Of a DNA stretch of 64,000 nt, positions 16,424-25,100 are shown piece by piece (within the stretch, counting starts at the first letter, position 1; each line of letters opens with the position of its first letter). Origin of the DNA: Anaerococcus vaginalis. Lineage in GTDB: Bacteria > Bacillota > Clostridia > Tissierellales > Peptoniphilaceae. Position numbers and translations under genes: made by a program. The notes under the pieces are model-generated. The model was not told the DNA's origin, made no database searches, and saw only the letters and a list, made by a program, of their open reading frames with translations. Where the stretch lies: contig JAGZMY010000007.1 in NCBI GenBank assembly GCA_018363915.1, forward strand, positions 1 through 64,000, read 5' to 3'.

Positions 16424-17489
16424 ATCACTTAAAAAAAACTTAATAATATTTGTCATATCAATCATTCTAATACCAATTTTATTTTTGTTGGTCTTAGGAA
16501 TACCAGAAAAAGAACCTAAAAGTCTTTTGTTATCTTTAACATCAATTTCTATATTAATAGCTATAGTAATTGTCATTATATCGACTATATTTTTAGCTTA
16601 CGTCGATAAGATTATTATAAAGCCTATATATAATTTGCTAGATAATTTTAAAAAGTTATCTAAAGGGGAATATGATTTATATATAGAAAATGATAGGGTG
16701 GATGAAATAGGAGAATTATTAGATAATTTTAATAAAATGGTAGCGTCTTTAAAATCATATAGGGAAAGAGAAAATAAAGCAAAGGAAGAAAGAGAAGAGC
16801 TGATATCATCTATAAGCCATGACTTATCAACTCCCTTATCTGTAATACAAGCCCATATAGATGGAATAAGTGACGGCGTTGCTGATAGCGAAGAAAAAAA
16901 AGATGAATATATAAGGATAATAAACAAAAAGATCAAACAATTAAATAATAGAATCAAACAACTAAAAGATTATTCATCATTTGGTATATATGACAAAGAA
17001 ATAAATAATATCAGAGCTAGAGAATCTTTAGATAGAATTGTAGATGAACTAAATAGATCATTTACAATTGAAATAGAAAATTTATTTTACAAAAATGATA
17101 TAAAAGAAAGTACAGTTATAGGTTTATCTGATAGGATGCTTGAAATCATATTAGAAAATCTGTTTTCAAATTCTATAAAATATAGGGGTGAAAACCCATT
17201 GGAAATTGATATAATTGCAAAAGAAAACCCAGATACAGTTATAGTAGAATTTAAAGACAATGGAAAGGGCATAGAGAAATCTGAATTAGATAAAATATTT
17301 AATCCATTGTACACAGTGGATAAAGCTAGGACGACTGATAAAGAATCAATGGGATTAGGCTTATCAATAGTAAAAAAAATACTTAATAATGTGGGAGGAG
17401 ATATAGGAGCAACAAGTGAGCTTGGACAATATACAGTATTTTTTATAGAGATACCTATAGCTTTCAAAATTGAAATGGGTGTAAAATAA
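16413..17489 (+). CDS. Sensor histidine kinase of the immunity operon
   Basis: The 358-residue kinase has two N-terminal membrane helices (about 9-29 and 38-63) with only a very short external loop, then HAMP (about 64-115), the H-box with H136 (SISHDLSTP), N-box (LENLFSNSIKY), G1 (DNGKG) and G2 (MGLGLSIVKK). It starts at TTG 16413. The tiny loop implies sensing within the membrane or through the transporter, as in BceS and LanK of this type. Confidence 0.9.
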   Translation: MKSKSLKKNLIIFVISIILIPILFLLVLGIPEKEPKSLLLSLTSISILIAIVIVIISTIFLAYVDKIIIKPIYNLLDNFKKLSKGEYDLYIENDRVDEIGELLDNFNKMVASLKSYRERENKAKEEREELISSISHDLSTPLSVIQAHIDGISDGVADSEEKKDEYIRIINKKIKQLNNRIKQLKDYSSFGIYDKEINNIRARESLDRIVDELNRSFTIEIENLFYKNDIKESTVIGLSDRMLEIILENLFSNSIKYRGENPLEIDIIAKENPDTVIVEFKDNGKGIEKSELDKIFNPLYTVDKARTTDKESMGLGLSIVKKILNNVGGDIGATSELGQYTVFFIEIPIAFKIEMGVK

Positions 17490-17506
17490 ATAGGATAAAT
17501 AACCTA

Positions 17507-17541
17507 GGCGATAGAAAATAAAAACTCTATCGTCTTTTTTA
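17507..17541 (+). terminator. Terminator/leader hairpin before DUF3847-like copy 3
   Basis: GGCGATAG (17507-17514) pairs with CTATCGTC (17527-17534) and is followed by six T. It can end the immunity operon and also lies 20 bp before the DUF3847-like pseudogene. Confidence 0.8.
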
Positions 17542-17561
17542 TTGCAAGAAGGGAGATTAGT

Positions 17562-17867
17562 ATGAAAAAATTATATCAAATAAGACAAGAGTAAAAAGAA
17601 ATAAAAGAAAAAATAGACGATACAGAAGAAAGATTAAGGCAACTAAAAAATCAAGAACAAAAGATATTAAAACAAGACATAGTGAAAAGAAGAAAAGAAA
17701 GAACTCATAGGCTCATAATAAGAGGAGCAATCTTAGAAAGCTTTATAGAAAATGCAGAAGAACTAACAGATGAAGAAATAAAAATCCTACTAGAAGAAGC
17801 AACAAAGACAAAAGAATTCAAAGAAACACTTAGAGCAATAAGGCAAAATGGAAAAGTATTAACATAG
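17562..17867 (+). pseudogene. DUF3847-like gene, copy 3, with early stop
   Basis: It starts at ATG 17562 after AAGGGAG with KKLYQIRQE, then TAA at codon 11 where the other copies read GAT TCA (Asp-Ser); the same frame continues KEIKEKIDDTEERL to the usual C-terminus (KTKEFKETL). An internal restart could give only the C-terminal part. After its stop, another frame reads YVTIYEEKVIKKYDELLAPG then stop at about 17934, possibly the tail of a deleted gene. Confidence 0.75.
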
Positions 17868-17944
17868 ATATTATGTAACAATATACGAGGAAAAGGTAAT
17901 TAAAAAATATGATGAATTATTGGCACCTGGATGAGATTGTGTTA

Positions 17945-17954
17945 AACTATAGTT
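17945..17954. promoter_or_regulatory. Palindrome upstream of the XRE gene
   Basis: AACTATAGTT is a perfect 10-bp palindrome located 20 bp before the XRE start. It shares TATAGTT with the direct repeats upstream of the bacteriocin-like gene, so it is a candidate operator. Confidence 0.4.
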
Positions 17955-17974
17955 AACCAAAGAAAGGTGAAATA

Positions 17975-18211
17975 ATGAATAATAGAATCGAGAAATACCG
18001 TAAACCTCTAGGTTTATCACAACATAGACTTGGTAAAAAAGTGGGAATATCAAGGACAAGTATAAATAAAATAGAAACAGGAAAAACGATTCCGAGCCTA
18101 AAAACTGCTAACGATATAGCAAATGCTTTGGACGTTTGTATATACCAAATATTTGATTTAGATGGTACAGGACATTATAAATGTTTAGATTCAAATTGTA
18201 GTAATAATTAG
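17975..18211 (+). CDS. XRE-family HTH regulator with Cys-containing tail
   Basis: The 78-residue protein has a Cro/CI helix-turn-helix (LSQHRLGKKVGISRTSINKI, then TIPSLKTANDIANALDV) and a short C-terminal tail (GHYKCLDSNCSNN) with two Cys. Ribosome binding site AAAGGTG. Its position just before a bacteriocin-like gene and the shared TATAGTT motif suggest it controls that gene. Confidence 0.8.
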   Translation: MNNRIEKYRKPLGLSQHRLGKKVGISRTSINKIETGKTIPSLKTANDIANALDVCIYQIFDLDGTGHYKCLDSNCSNN

Positions 18212-18312
18212 CAAAATGCATTACTAATTTATGTTATTTCTTAAAATAAAGGTAGGTTTAATTGTGATAAATTATATGAATCCTCAGAGGTACAAGAACG
18301 GAGATTTATTTA

Positions 18313-18355
18313 TATTATAGTTTGAGAATAAGAATTGACACAGTATTATAGTTTG
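18313..18355 (+). promoter_or_regulatory. Direct repeats upstream of the bacteriocin-like gene
   Basis: TATTATAGTTTG occurs at 18313-18324 and again at 18344-18355, 31 bp apart (three helical turns, same face). TTGACA at 18335-18340 lies between them. The arrangement suggests a regulator site around the promoter, but no good -10 at 17 bp was found. Confidence 0.45.
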
Positions 18356-18397
18356 TATTTGAAAAACAAATAATTGATAATAAGGAGGTTAGAGATT

Positions 18398-19054
18398 ATG
18401 ATAAAAAACTTTAAAAAGCGAATGAGTGTATTAATATTGACAGTTTTAGTAATGTCTACAAGTCTAATTTCACCAATATACGCAAGTGAAAATTATGGTA
18501 TAGAGAAAATAGAGGGACAAGATTACTCAATAAGCGAAGATGGCAACGATGCTGTTACAATAAATTCAAAAGATGGAATTGAGCGTGTTAGTGTTAAAGA
18601 AGATGATAACACAAGAAAGGTTACCATTTATAATAATACTACTGGTGAAGAAGAATACTTAATCTTAAATAAAAAGGATGGTTCAATTTATTCATCCATT
18701 ACGAATAAAACATTAAGTAGCGATGAACAGAATCCTATTATATCACCTCGCTCAGATACTTCATATAGTACTGTATATATATCATGGGCAGAGTTTAAAA
18801 CTACTATCGGTACAACTGCAACAGTGGGTGGTGTAGTAGGTTTAATTTTGACAAGAGTTCCTGGTGGGCAAGTTGTAGGAAGTGTAATTGGAACAATCAG
18901 CACTATAGTTGGTGGAGGAACATTACTTATTCCTAATGATTCTAGCCATGGTTTGAAATTTACAATAAAAAAAGTTAAGCATTATCGTAGTAGGCTTGGG
19001 AAAAGACATGTATGGTATATATCTAAATCAATCGTTTCAGTTAGTCGTTATTAG
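18398..19054 (+). CDS. Secreted bacteriocin-like protein (geobacillin-26-like)
   Basis: A 218-residue protein with a signal peptide (KKR start, hydrophobic core about 11-28, cleavage near YAS-E). The middle is polar, and the C-terminal third has a Gly-rich hydrophobic stretch (TTATVGGVVGLILTRVPGGQ, then VVGSVIGTISTIVGGG) followed by a basic tail (KKVKHYRSRLGKRHVWYISK). This resembles the geobacillin-26 family of large secreted bacteriocins, judged from memory of the layout. ATG 18398 follows AAGGAGG. A small membrane protein, likely immunity, follows at 8 bp. An alternative is a non-toxic surface protein. Confidence 0.6.
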   Translation: MIKNFKKRMSVLILTVLVMSTSLISPIYASENYGIEKIEGQDYSISEDGNDAVTINSKDGIERVSVKEDDNTRKVTIYNNTTGEEEYLILNKKDGSIYSSITNKTLSSDEQNPIISPRSDTSYSTVYISWAEFKTTIGTTATVGGVVGLILTRVPGGQVVGSVIGTISTIVGGGTLLIPNDSSHGLKFTIKKVKHYRSRLGKRHVWYISKSIVSVSRY

Positions 19055-19062
19055 GTGTATAT

Positions 19063-19296
19063 ATGAATAAAATATTAGGAATAGTATTTTTACTTGCTAC
19101 TATCCTGATTGGGATGGTAACTAATGAGAAGATTAAGTTAGATAACATCTGGGTTATTTTGATATTTATTGTACAAATTACAAGTTGGATTGGATATATT
19201 AATTTATTAGATATAGAAAAACGCTATAAATTATGGTTGAGTGTTTTATCTATGTGTGCTGTTTTTATTATAGGATTTTTTTATATCTTAAAATAG
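19063..19296 (+). CDS. Small membrane protein, candidate immunity factor
   Basis: The 77-residue protein is hydrophobic with three membrane segments (about 4-21, 29-48, 55-75) and short charged loops. It has no family that I recognise. Its gene lies 8 bp after the bacteriocin-like gene, the usual place of an immunity gene; function is inferred only from this. Confidence 0.6.
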   Translation: MNKILGIVFLLATILIGMVTNEKIKLDNIWVILIFIVQITSWIGYINLLDIEKRYKLWLSVLSMCAVFIIGFFYILK

Positions 19297-19661
19297 CAAA
19301 ATTAAATATAGTACAGAATTATTTAAGAAATGTTTAAAAAATAAATACAGAAATCTATTTCTGTGTGAATAATATTAAAGGCTATTTATCTGAGAAATAT
19401 TTAGTCTTTTTTATTTTTTATTTGTGTCGCATTTAATTTTACAACTTATCATATTGAAAAAAAGAGAATTACAGACTGATATAAATTATAGGACGGTGAG
19501 AGTATATCTTCATCGTCTTTTTTTTTTGAAAAATTTCAAACACTTGCAAAATAAAATTTTGCTTGTAGATGGAATTTAAAGGATAATTTATTTAAATTAA
19601 ATTTTTAAACTATCTTTTTGTAGTTTTTGATCGTTAAACATTACAAAGGGCAAGATTTATT
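19297..19661. other. Non-coding gap before the sigma-factor operon
   Basis: No gene is seen. The stretch holds a small hairpin ACAGAAAT/ATTTCTGT near 19346-19363 and the GACG-type hairpin at 19491. It probably carries the promoter of the sigma-factor operon. Confidence 0.4.
19491..19526 (+). terminator. Orphan hairpin of the DUF3847 leader type
   Basis: GGACGGTGAGA pairs imperfectly with TCTTCATCGTC and is followed by nine T. Its 3' arm CTTCATCGTC plus T-run equals that before DUF3847-like copy 1 (6856-6888), but no such gene follows. It looks like a leftover boundary. Confidence 0.6.
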
Positions 19662-19679
19662 TGAGGAGAATTGTTAGGC

Positions 19680-20207
19680 ATGAGCGTAGATTTTTTATTG
19701 ATATATAGGGCAAAAAATGGCGATAGCCATGCTTTTGAAATTATAATACGAAAATATTATGGAAATATATTTAACTATTGCAAATATCATGCTTTGGATA
19801 TAAATACGGCTGAGGACATAACGCAGGATGTATTTCTAACTTTTCTAAAAACAATTAATCATTATAAACATAAAGGCAAACTTTTAAATTATTTATATAC
19901 AATTGCTCGTAATAAATGTATTGATGAAAAAAAGAAGACAAGCAATAAAGATCTTTATATTGAAGATTTTTCTGAAAATATATTTTTGGAATTTATAGAA
20001 TCTGATAGGAAAATAGAATACTTAGATGTTAAAGAAGCTGTTAAAAAATTGCCACCAGATATTAAGGATGTAATAATTCTGTATTATTTTTTTGATAGAA
20101 AACAAAAAGAGGTTGCAAAGATTTGTGGCATCTCACTAGAATTAACAAAATATAGGCTTAGGAAAGGCAAGGATATGATAAGAAAATATGTAGAAGGTGA
20201 AAGATGA
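19680..20207 (+). CDS. ECF-type sigma factor
   Basis: The 175-residue protein has sigma region 2 (NGDSHAFEIIIRKYYGNIFN, then AEDITQDVFLTFLK) and region 4 (KKLPPDIKDVIILYYF ... QKEVAKICGISLELTKYRLRKG). It lacks regions 1 and 3. ATG 19680 is preferred; GAGGAG lies 11 bp upstream, and TTG 19671 would be too close to it. The membrane protein gene overlaps its stop (ATGA), and an ABC transporter follows, so the operon probably senses and answers an envelope stress. Confidence 0.88.
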   Translation: MSVDFLLIYRAKNGDSHAFEIIIRKYYGNIFNYCKYHALDINTAEDITQDVFLTFLKTINHYKHKGKLLNYLYTIARNKCIDEKKKTSNKDLYIEDFSENIFLEFIESDRKIEYLDVKEAVKKLPPDIKDVIILYYFFDRKQKEVAKICGISLELTKYRLRKGKDMIRKYVEGER

Positions 20208-20992
20208 AAAAAATAGACAAGTATGATAAAAAAATGGAAAAAATACTAAAAAATATAGGAAAATTTGATGAAAAAAAGCCTTCCAATGAAGCAATTGACA
20301 AATTAGTTTTTAAAGCTAAAGAATTTATTAATAGTGAAGAAAATGAAAATAGAATTGGCTTTATTGAATTTATTGCCTTGCAGATTAAAATTATTAAAAA
20401 AGAGTGGTTATTTGCACAAATGCTTTTGCTTTTTTTTGCAGGATATTGGCTTTCTATTTCAAAAGAAATAGTTTATATGCAAAGGGGATTGAGTGTTTTG
20501 GCGGCACTTTTTGTAATATTTATAATTCCAGAACTTTGGAAAAACATTGAAAATAAATCGATGGAAATTGAAAAAAGCTCACTTTTTGATTTGAGAGGAG
20601 TATATGCTGCTAAATTAATAGCCTTTGGACTTATTGATACAGGAATTTTAACTGTGTTTTGTATTTATGCGGTAGAAATTCAAAAAATATTGGTCGTAGA
20701 TCTTTTGGGGCAGTTCGTATTTCCGATTATGATTGCGTCAATCATTTGTATGATGGCTTTTTCTAGAAAAAGATATTTAAATCAATTTGTGACAATGATT
20801 ATTTGTTTGGCTGCCAATATTGGGTGGATGTTAATAATTTTAAATGATAATCTCTATTTAAAAATAACACCAATAGTATGGATTTTAATCTTTATTATGT
20901 GTGCCTTATTATTATTTTATTTTATTCAAAAAGTTTTACACGATAACACTGAATATTTGGAGGGAAAATTTAATGAGCTTAGTTTTGAATAA
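20204..20992 (+). CDS. Membrane protein, probable anti-sigma partner
   Basis: A 262-residue protein with a charged cytoplasmic N-terminus (about 1-70, KKIDKYDKKMEKILKNIGKF) and about six membrane helices (about 71-87, 93-112, 135-155, 163-183, 190-212, 218-240). No zinc anti-sigma motif is seen. Overlap with the sigma gene suggests it binds and restrains the sigma factor; no family is recognised with certainty. Confidence 0.6.
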   Translation: MKKIDKYDKKMEKILKNIGKFDEKKPSNEAIDKLVFKAKEFINSEENENRIGFIEFIALQIKIIKKEWLFAQMLLLFFAGYWLSISKEIVYMQRGLSVLAALFVIFIIPELWKNIENKSMEIEKSSLFDLRGVYAAKLIAFGLIDTGILTVFCIYAVEIQKILVVDLLGQFVFPIMIASIICMMAFSRKRYLNQFVTMIICLAANIGWMLIILNDNLYLKITPIVWILIFIMCALLLFYFIQKVLHDNTEYLEGKFNELSFE

Positions 20993-21866
20993 TGTTAGAA
21001 AAAAATTTGGGAATTTGATAGCAGTTGATGATATTTCAATTGAAATGGAAAATGGCTTATATGGACTTCTTGGCACAAATGGAGCGGGAAAAACTACCCT
21101 TATGAGAATCTTGTGTACGGTTTTAAAACCTAGTGATGGAAAAATATATTATAATGGCGAGGATATATTTGAAATGGATGGTAGGTATAGAAATATTATT
21201 GGCTACCTTCCGCAAGAATTTGGTTTTTATCCAAACCTTAGTGTCAAAGATTATCTTTCTTATATAGCTTCTTTAAAAGGATTAAATAAAAGATTGACTA
21301 AAGTGCGTATTGAAAAATTATTAGAAATTACGGGAATGCAGATTCATTCGTCAAAAAAAATGAAAAAATTATCGGGTGGGATGAAAAGGAGAGTTGGAAT
21401 TGCTCAAGCTTTATTAAACGATCCAAAAATACTTATACTTGATGAGCCAACTGCAGGACTTGATCCAATGGAAAGAATTAAATTTAGAAATTTAATAGGA
21501 GAGCTTTCCAAGGATAAGATTGTTCTTTTATCTACCCATATAGTTTCTGATATTGAAGCTATTGCAAAACATATATTTGTCATGAAAGATGGAAAAATTA
21601 TAAAACAAGGAAGTGCTTTCGAATTATGTTCAAATATTTCTTATAAAGCATGGACTTATCGTTGTAAATCCGATCAAGCAGATAAAGTAATAAGCAAATT
21701 TAAGGATTCGATTAGTTTTGTAAAAGAGAGTGGAGAATATGTTGAAATGAGAATTTTATCAGAAGATAAGCCCGACAACAATGCAAAATGCGTTGAAATC
21801 ACTCTAGAAGATGTTTTTTTCTATTATTTTAGAACAGAAAGTGGAGATAAATATGATAAGGCATGA
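20973..21866 (+). CDS. ABC transporter ATPase of the sigma-factor operon
   Basis: The 297-residue ATPase has Walker A GTNGAGKTT, Q-loop YLPQEFGFYPNL, signature LSGGMKRRVGIAQAL and Walker B ILILDEP, and a C-terminal extension of about 80 residues. ATG 20973 follows TTGGAGGG; the start lies 20 bp inside the upstream gene. Unlike the LanF-like protein at 13506 it keeps the normal Q-loop. Confidence 0.85.
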   Translation: MSLVLNNVRKKFGNLIAVDDISIEMENGLYGLLGTNGAGKTTLMRILCTVLKPSDGKIYYNGEDIFEMDGRYRNIIGYLPQEFGFYPNLSVKDYLSYIASLKGLNKRLTKVRIEKLLEITGMQIHSSKKMKKLSGGMKRRVGIAQALLNDPKILILDEPTAGLDPMERIKFRNLIGELSKDKIVLLSTHIVSDIEAIAKHIFVMKDGKIIKQGSAFELCSNISYKAWTYRCKSDQADKVISKFKDSISFVKESGEYVEMRILSEDKPDNNAKCVEITLEDVFFYYFRTESGDKYDKA

Positions 21867-23046
21867 GATAAAATTATTACTTAGCAATCGTATGAATAAA
21901 ATTTTATTAATATTTTTGTTTGCTATAGCAGTTTCTTTTAGCATATTTGCAGCATGGAGCATAAGTTTTGTGGATAATAATGGAAACACCCATAATGGAA
22001 TATTTGCACCAAGAAAGCTAAGCGAGAAAAAATCTAAATATGCGGGTAAATTAAATTCTGATGTATTTGAAGATGTGATAAAAAAAGATAAAAAAATTAA
22101 GGCTATTTATAAAAATCAAATTCCAGAAAAAATATATGCTACAAATACGCAAGAGTATATGGATATAAAAGATTTTATGGTAAGCACTTTGTCCTATGGA
22201 AGTGAAATGGATTATGAAAAATTTGATTTTTTAGAAGTCAGCAAAGCAAAAAATATTTACCATATCAGGAAAGAAAATATAAAAAAATTGGTAAAAGAAT
22301 ATGGAGTTACTGAGAAAAAAATGAAATATTTGAAAGAAAAATTTTCAAAAAATAAAACTCCTTTTTATTACGAACCTGCCGATTCGTGGATAACTATGGG
22401 CTTATATGCAACAACCTACTCATTAATATTGATTATTGGCATATCATTTCTTGTATCAGGAATATTTACTGAAGATTTTAAATTGAAAGCTGATTCAATT
22501 TTTTTTAGTACAAAATTAGGAAAAAATAAGGGAGTTAAGATAAAAATAGGAACAGGCTTATTGATGACAACAATTATATATTGGGCATTAATGCTAAGTC
22601 TTTGCATAATATCTTTTACGATAATGGGTGTAAGCGGAGCAAAATCGCCCATTCAATTAGAATACAGTTATTGTATTTATAATTACACTTTTTTTGAAAG
22701 ATATTTGCTAATAATTATTGGAGGATATATTGGAAGCATTTTTGCAAGCGTATTAACAATGCTAACATCAGCCAAAACACATTCGTCACTTCTAAGCTTG
22801 TGTATTCCAATAATATTATTCGTAGTATCGCCATTTATTGAAAGAGTCTTGCCATTTGAAAATTTATTTAAAATAACACCAGATCAGTTAGTAAATATAT
22901 ATAATTGCATAAAACTACCAATATTATATGAAATTTTTGGTCATATATTTATGCAAATACCAATGATAATTATATTATATTTGCTAATTTCAATAATATT
23001 GATTCCATTTATATATTTCACATTTAGAAAATATGGGCAAAAATAG
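21853..23046 (+). CDS. ABC permease with large external loop
   Basis: The 397-residue membrane protein has one helix near the N-terminus (about 14-36), a long extracytoplasmic domain (about 37-180, Lys-rich, SEKKSKYAGKLNSDVFEDVI), then about five helices (about 190-212, 240-265, 290-315, 322-340, 365-388). ATG 21853 follows GGAG. The gene overlaps the ATPase gene by 14 bp. ABC-2 transporters with such loops move lipids, peptides or antibiotics; substrate unknown. Confidence 0.75.
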   Translation: MIRHEIKLLLSNRMNKILLIFLFAIAVSFSIFAAWSISFVDNNGNTHNGIFAPRKLSEKKSKYAGKLNSDVFEDVIKKDKKIKAIYKNQIPEKIYATNTQEYMDIKDFMVSTLSYGSEMDYEKFDFLEVSKAKNIYHIRKENIKKLVKEYGVTEKKMKYLKEKFSKNKTPFYYEPADSWITMGLYATTYSLILIIGISFLVSGIFTEDFKLKADSIFFSTKLGKNKGVKIKIGTGLLMTTIIYWALMLSLCIISFTIMGVSGAKSPIQLEYSYCIYNYTFFERYLLIIIGGYIGSIFASVLTMLTSAKTHSSLLSLCIPIILFVVSPFIERVLPFENLFKITPDQLVNIYNCIKLPILYEIFGHIFMQIPMIIILYLLISIILIPFIYFTFRKYGQK

Positions 23047-23073
23047 ATTAAAAAATTTATCAATATAATTTTT

Positions 23074-23105
23074 AAAAGGTTGATAATAATCAGCCTTTTT
23101 TTATT
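23074..23105 (+). terminator. Intrinsic terminator of the sigma-factor operon
   Basis: AAAAGGTTGA (23074-23083) pairs with TCAGCCTTTT (23090-23099), continuing into T. Confidence 0.85.
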
Positions 23106-23213
23106 GGAAAAATTTAAATATTGATAATTTTTTCTTGCAAAAAGCTATTAATAAGTATTTATGATATAATTAATTCTATAAAAACTTAGAGATTTAAAAA
23201 TTTGGAGAAATTT

Positions 23214-23732
23214 ATGAGAACTTATAGTAATAGAGAAGAATTGAAAGCTGAAATTGAGAAAAAATTTGAAAAATATATTTCGGAATTTGATGATATTCCA
23301 GAAGAATTGAAAGATAAGAGAGTTGATGAAGTTGATAGAACTCCTGCTGAAAATCTTGCTTATCAAGTTGGATGGACTACACTGGTTTTAAAATGGGAAG
23401 ATGATGAAAAGAAAGGTCTTGAAGTTAAGACGCCATCTGAAGATTTTAAGTGGAATCAACTTGGGGAATTGTATCAATATTTTACGGATACTTATGCTCA
23501 TTTATCGTTAAAAGAATTAAGGGAAAAATTAAGAGAAAATATTGAATTAATGTATGAAATGATTGACTCATTAAGTGATGATGAATTATTTAAACCACAC
23601 ATGAGAAAATGGGCTGATGATGCAACAAAAACGGCAGTTTGGGAAGTTTATAAATTTATTCACATCAATACTGTTGCACCTTTTGGAACTTTTAGGACAA
23701 AAATTCGAAAATGGAAAAAAATAGCTCTATAA
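23214..23732 (+). CDS. ClbS/DfsB family four-helix protein (DUF1706)
   Basis: The 172-residue all-helical protein has YSNREELKAEIEKKFEKY, the DRTPAENLAYQVGWTTLVLKWE block and FIHINTVAPFGTFRTKIRKW. This is the DinB-like DfsB family; ClbS, one member, hydrolyses colibactin, but most members have no known substrate. ATG 23214 follows TTGGAG. A TGATATAAT extended -10 at 23162-23170 may be its promoter. Single-gene unit. Confidence 0.8.
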   Translation: MRTYSNREELKAEIEKKFEKYISEFDDIPEELKDKRVDEVDRTPAENLAYQVGWTTLVLKWEDDEKKGLEVKTPSEDFKWNQLGELYQYFTDTYAHLSLKELREKLRENIELMYEMIDSLSDDELFKPHMRKWADDATKTAVWEVYKFIHINTVAPFGTFRTKIRKWKKIAL

Positions 23733-23807
23733 TATTTTTTATAAAAATAATAGAAAATAGAATCTATTTTGAAAATGTTTGGAAAAATATACTAGAAAGG
23801 ATAATTT

Positions 23808-24434
23808 ATGATTAAAAATATTATATTCGATCTTGATGGAACAATTTCAAAATCTGCTAGCGGGATTTTGAATGCTTTTGAATATGCTTTGGAAAAAATG
23901 GGCAAGTCTTATCAAAGAGAAAAGTTATATGAATACATTGGTCCACCTTTGAGAGATTCTTTTGTAAAAGAATTGGGAGAGGACTTGGCTGATGATGGAG
24001 TTTATTATTATAGAAAGTATTATTTTAAAAATGGTCTGTTTGAAACTTCTCTTTATGAGGGAGTTAAAGAATTAATAGAAGATTTATATGATGAAGGCTT
24101 TAATATATATCTTGCAACAAGCAAGGGCGAAGAATCTTCTAAGAAAATTTTGAAATATTTTGGAATTTTGCAATATTTTTCTTATATTTCAGGTTCTTCT
24201 AATGATAAAAATACAAAGAAAAAGGTAATTGAACATCTGCTTTTTGAAAATGATTTAAAAACTAATGAATCTATTATGATAGGCGATAGGTCTTATGACA
24301 TAGATGCGAGCAATGAATTATCCATAAAATCAATTGCTGTAGCTTATGGATATGGAAAAAAAGAAGAATTTGAAAATGCAGATTTTATTGCAAAAAAGCC
24401 AAGTGATATAAAAAAAATAATAATGGAAAGCTAG
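23808..24434 (+). CDS. HAD hydrolase, phosphoglycolate phosphatase-like
   Basis: The 208-residue protein has HAD motif I IFDLDGTISKS (nucleophile D8, acid D10), a helical cap (about 15-80), motif II with T/S in LATSKG, motif III K and motif IV GDRSYDIDASN. It belongs to the Gph/PpaX group of small-phosphate phosphatases; the substrate cannot be told from sequence. Confidence 0.85.
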   Translation: MIKNIIFDLDGTISKSASGILNAFEYALEKMGKSYQREKLYEYIGPPLRDSFVKELGEDLADDGVYYYRKYYFKNGLFETSLYEGVKELIEDLYDEGFNIYLATSKGEESSKKILKYFGILQYFSYISGSSNDKNTKKKVIEHLLFENDLKTNESIMIGDRSYDIDASNELSIKSIAVAYGYGKKEEFENADFIAKKPSDIKKIIMES

Positions 24435-24439
24435 ACTAA

Positions 24440-24473
24440 ACCCTTAAATCAAAAAGATTTAGGGGCTATTTTT
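24440..24473 (+). terminator. Intrinsic terminator
   Basis: CCTTAAATC (24442-24450) pairs with GATTTAGGG (24456-24464), followed by a T-rich stretch. Confidence 0.75.
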
Positions 24474-24488
24474 ATAAAGGAGAAAACA

Positions 24489-25097
24489 ATGCTTGATAGA
24501 AAATATTTTAGGAAAAATACCCTAGACCTTGCTAAAGATTTGCTAGGAAATATTTTAGTTAGAAAAATTGATGGACAAATTATAAGAGCTAAAATCGTGG
24601 AAACAGAAGCCTATCTTGGAGTAAATGATAGGGCATGTCACACTTTTTTAGGCAAAAAAACTGACAGAAATAAAATAATGTATATGGATGCAGGCACTTT
24701 GTACGTCTATCAAACTTATGGAATTCATTTTCTTTTAAATATTTCAAGTGTAAAAGAAGGGATACCAGAGGCAGTTTTATTGAGAGCAATTGAGCCTTTG
24801 GATAATTTCGATTTGATTTCAAAAAATAGGTTTGGAAAAAATTATAAAGACCTATCGATTTATCAAAGAAAAAATTTAAGCAATGGCCCAGCAAAACTTA
24901 CAAAAGCCTTAAAAATTGATAAAAATTTTAATGGTAAAGATATTTTTTCCAAAGATTTTTATATGGAAGAAGGCAAGAAAGATTTTGAAATAGTAAAAGC
25001 AAAAAGAATTGGAATAGATTATGCCAAAGAGGCGAAAGATTACCTGTATAGATTTTATATAAAAGATAATCCTTATGTGTCAAAATTAGAAAGTTAA
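24489..25097 (+). CDS. 3-methyladenine DNA glycosylase (AAG/MPG family)
   Basis: The 202-residue base-excision repair enzyme has LAKDLLGNILVR, the catalytic Glu in KIVETEAYLG, ACHTFLGKKTDRNKIMYM, YVYQTYGIHFLLNIS and NGPAKLTKALKI, all family signatures. It removes alkylated purines such as 3-methyladenine. It follows AAGGAG and is transcribed after a terminator, so it probably has its own promoter. Confidence 0.92.
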   Translation: MLDRKYFRKNTLDLAKDLLGNILVRKIDGQIIRAKIVETEAYLGVNDRACHTFLGKKTDRNKIMYMDAGTLYVYQTYGIHFLLNISSVKEGIPEAVLLRAIEPLDNFDLISKNRFGKNYKDLSIYQRKNLSNGPAKLTKALKIDKNFNGKDIFSKDFYMEEGKKDFEIVKAKRIGIDYAKEAKDYLYRFYIKDNPYVSKLES

Positions 25098-25100
25098 ATA

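Noticed and set aside
17905..17955. Short frame MMNYWHLDEIVLNYS as a peptide gene
   Set aside because: It lacks a proper ribosome binding site and overlaps the regulatory palindrome; the other frame looks like the tail of a lost gene.
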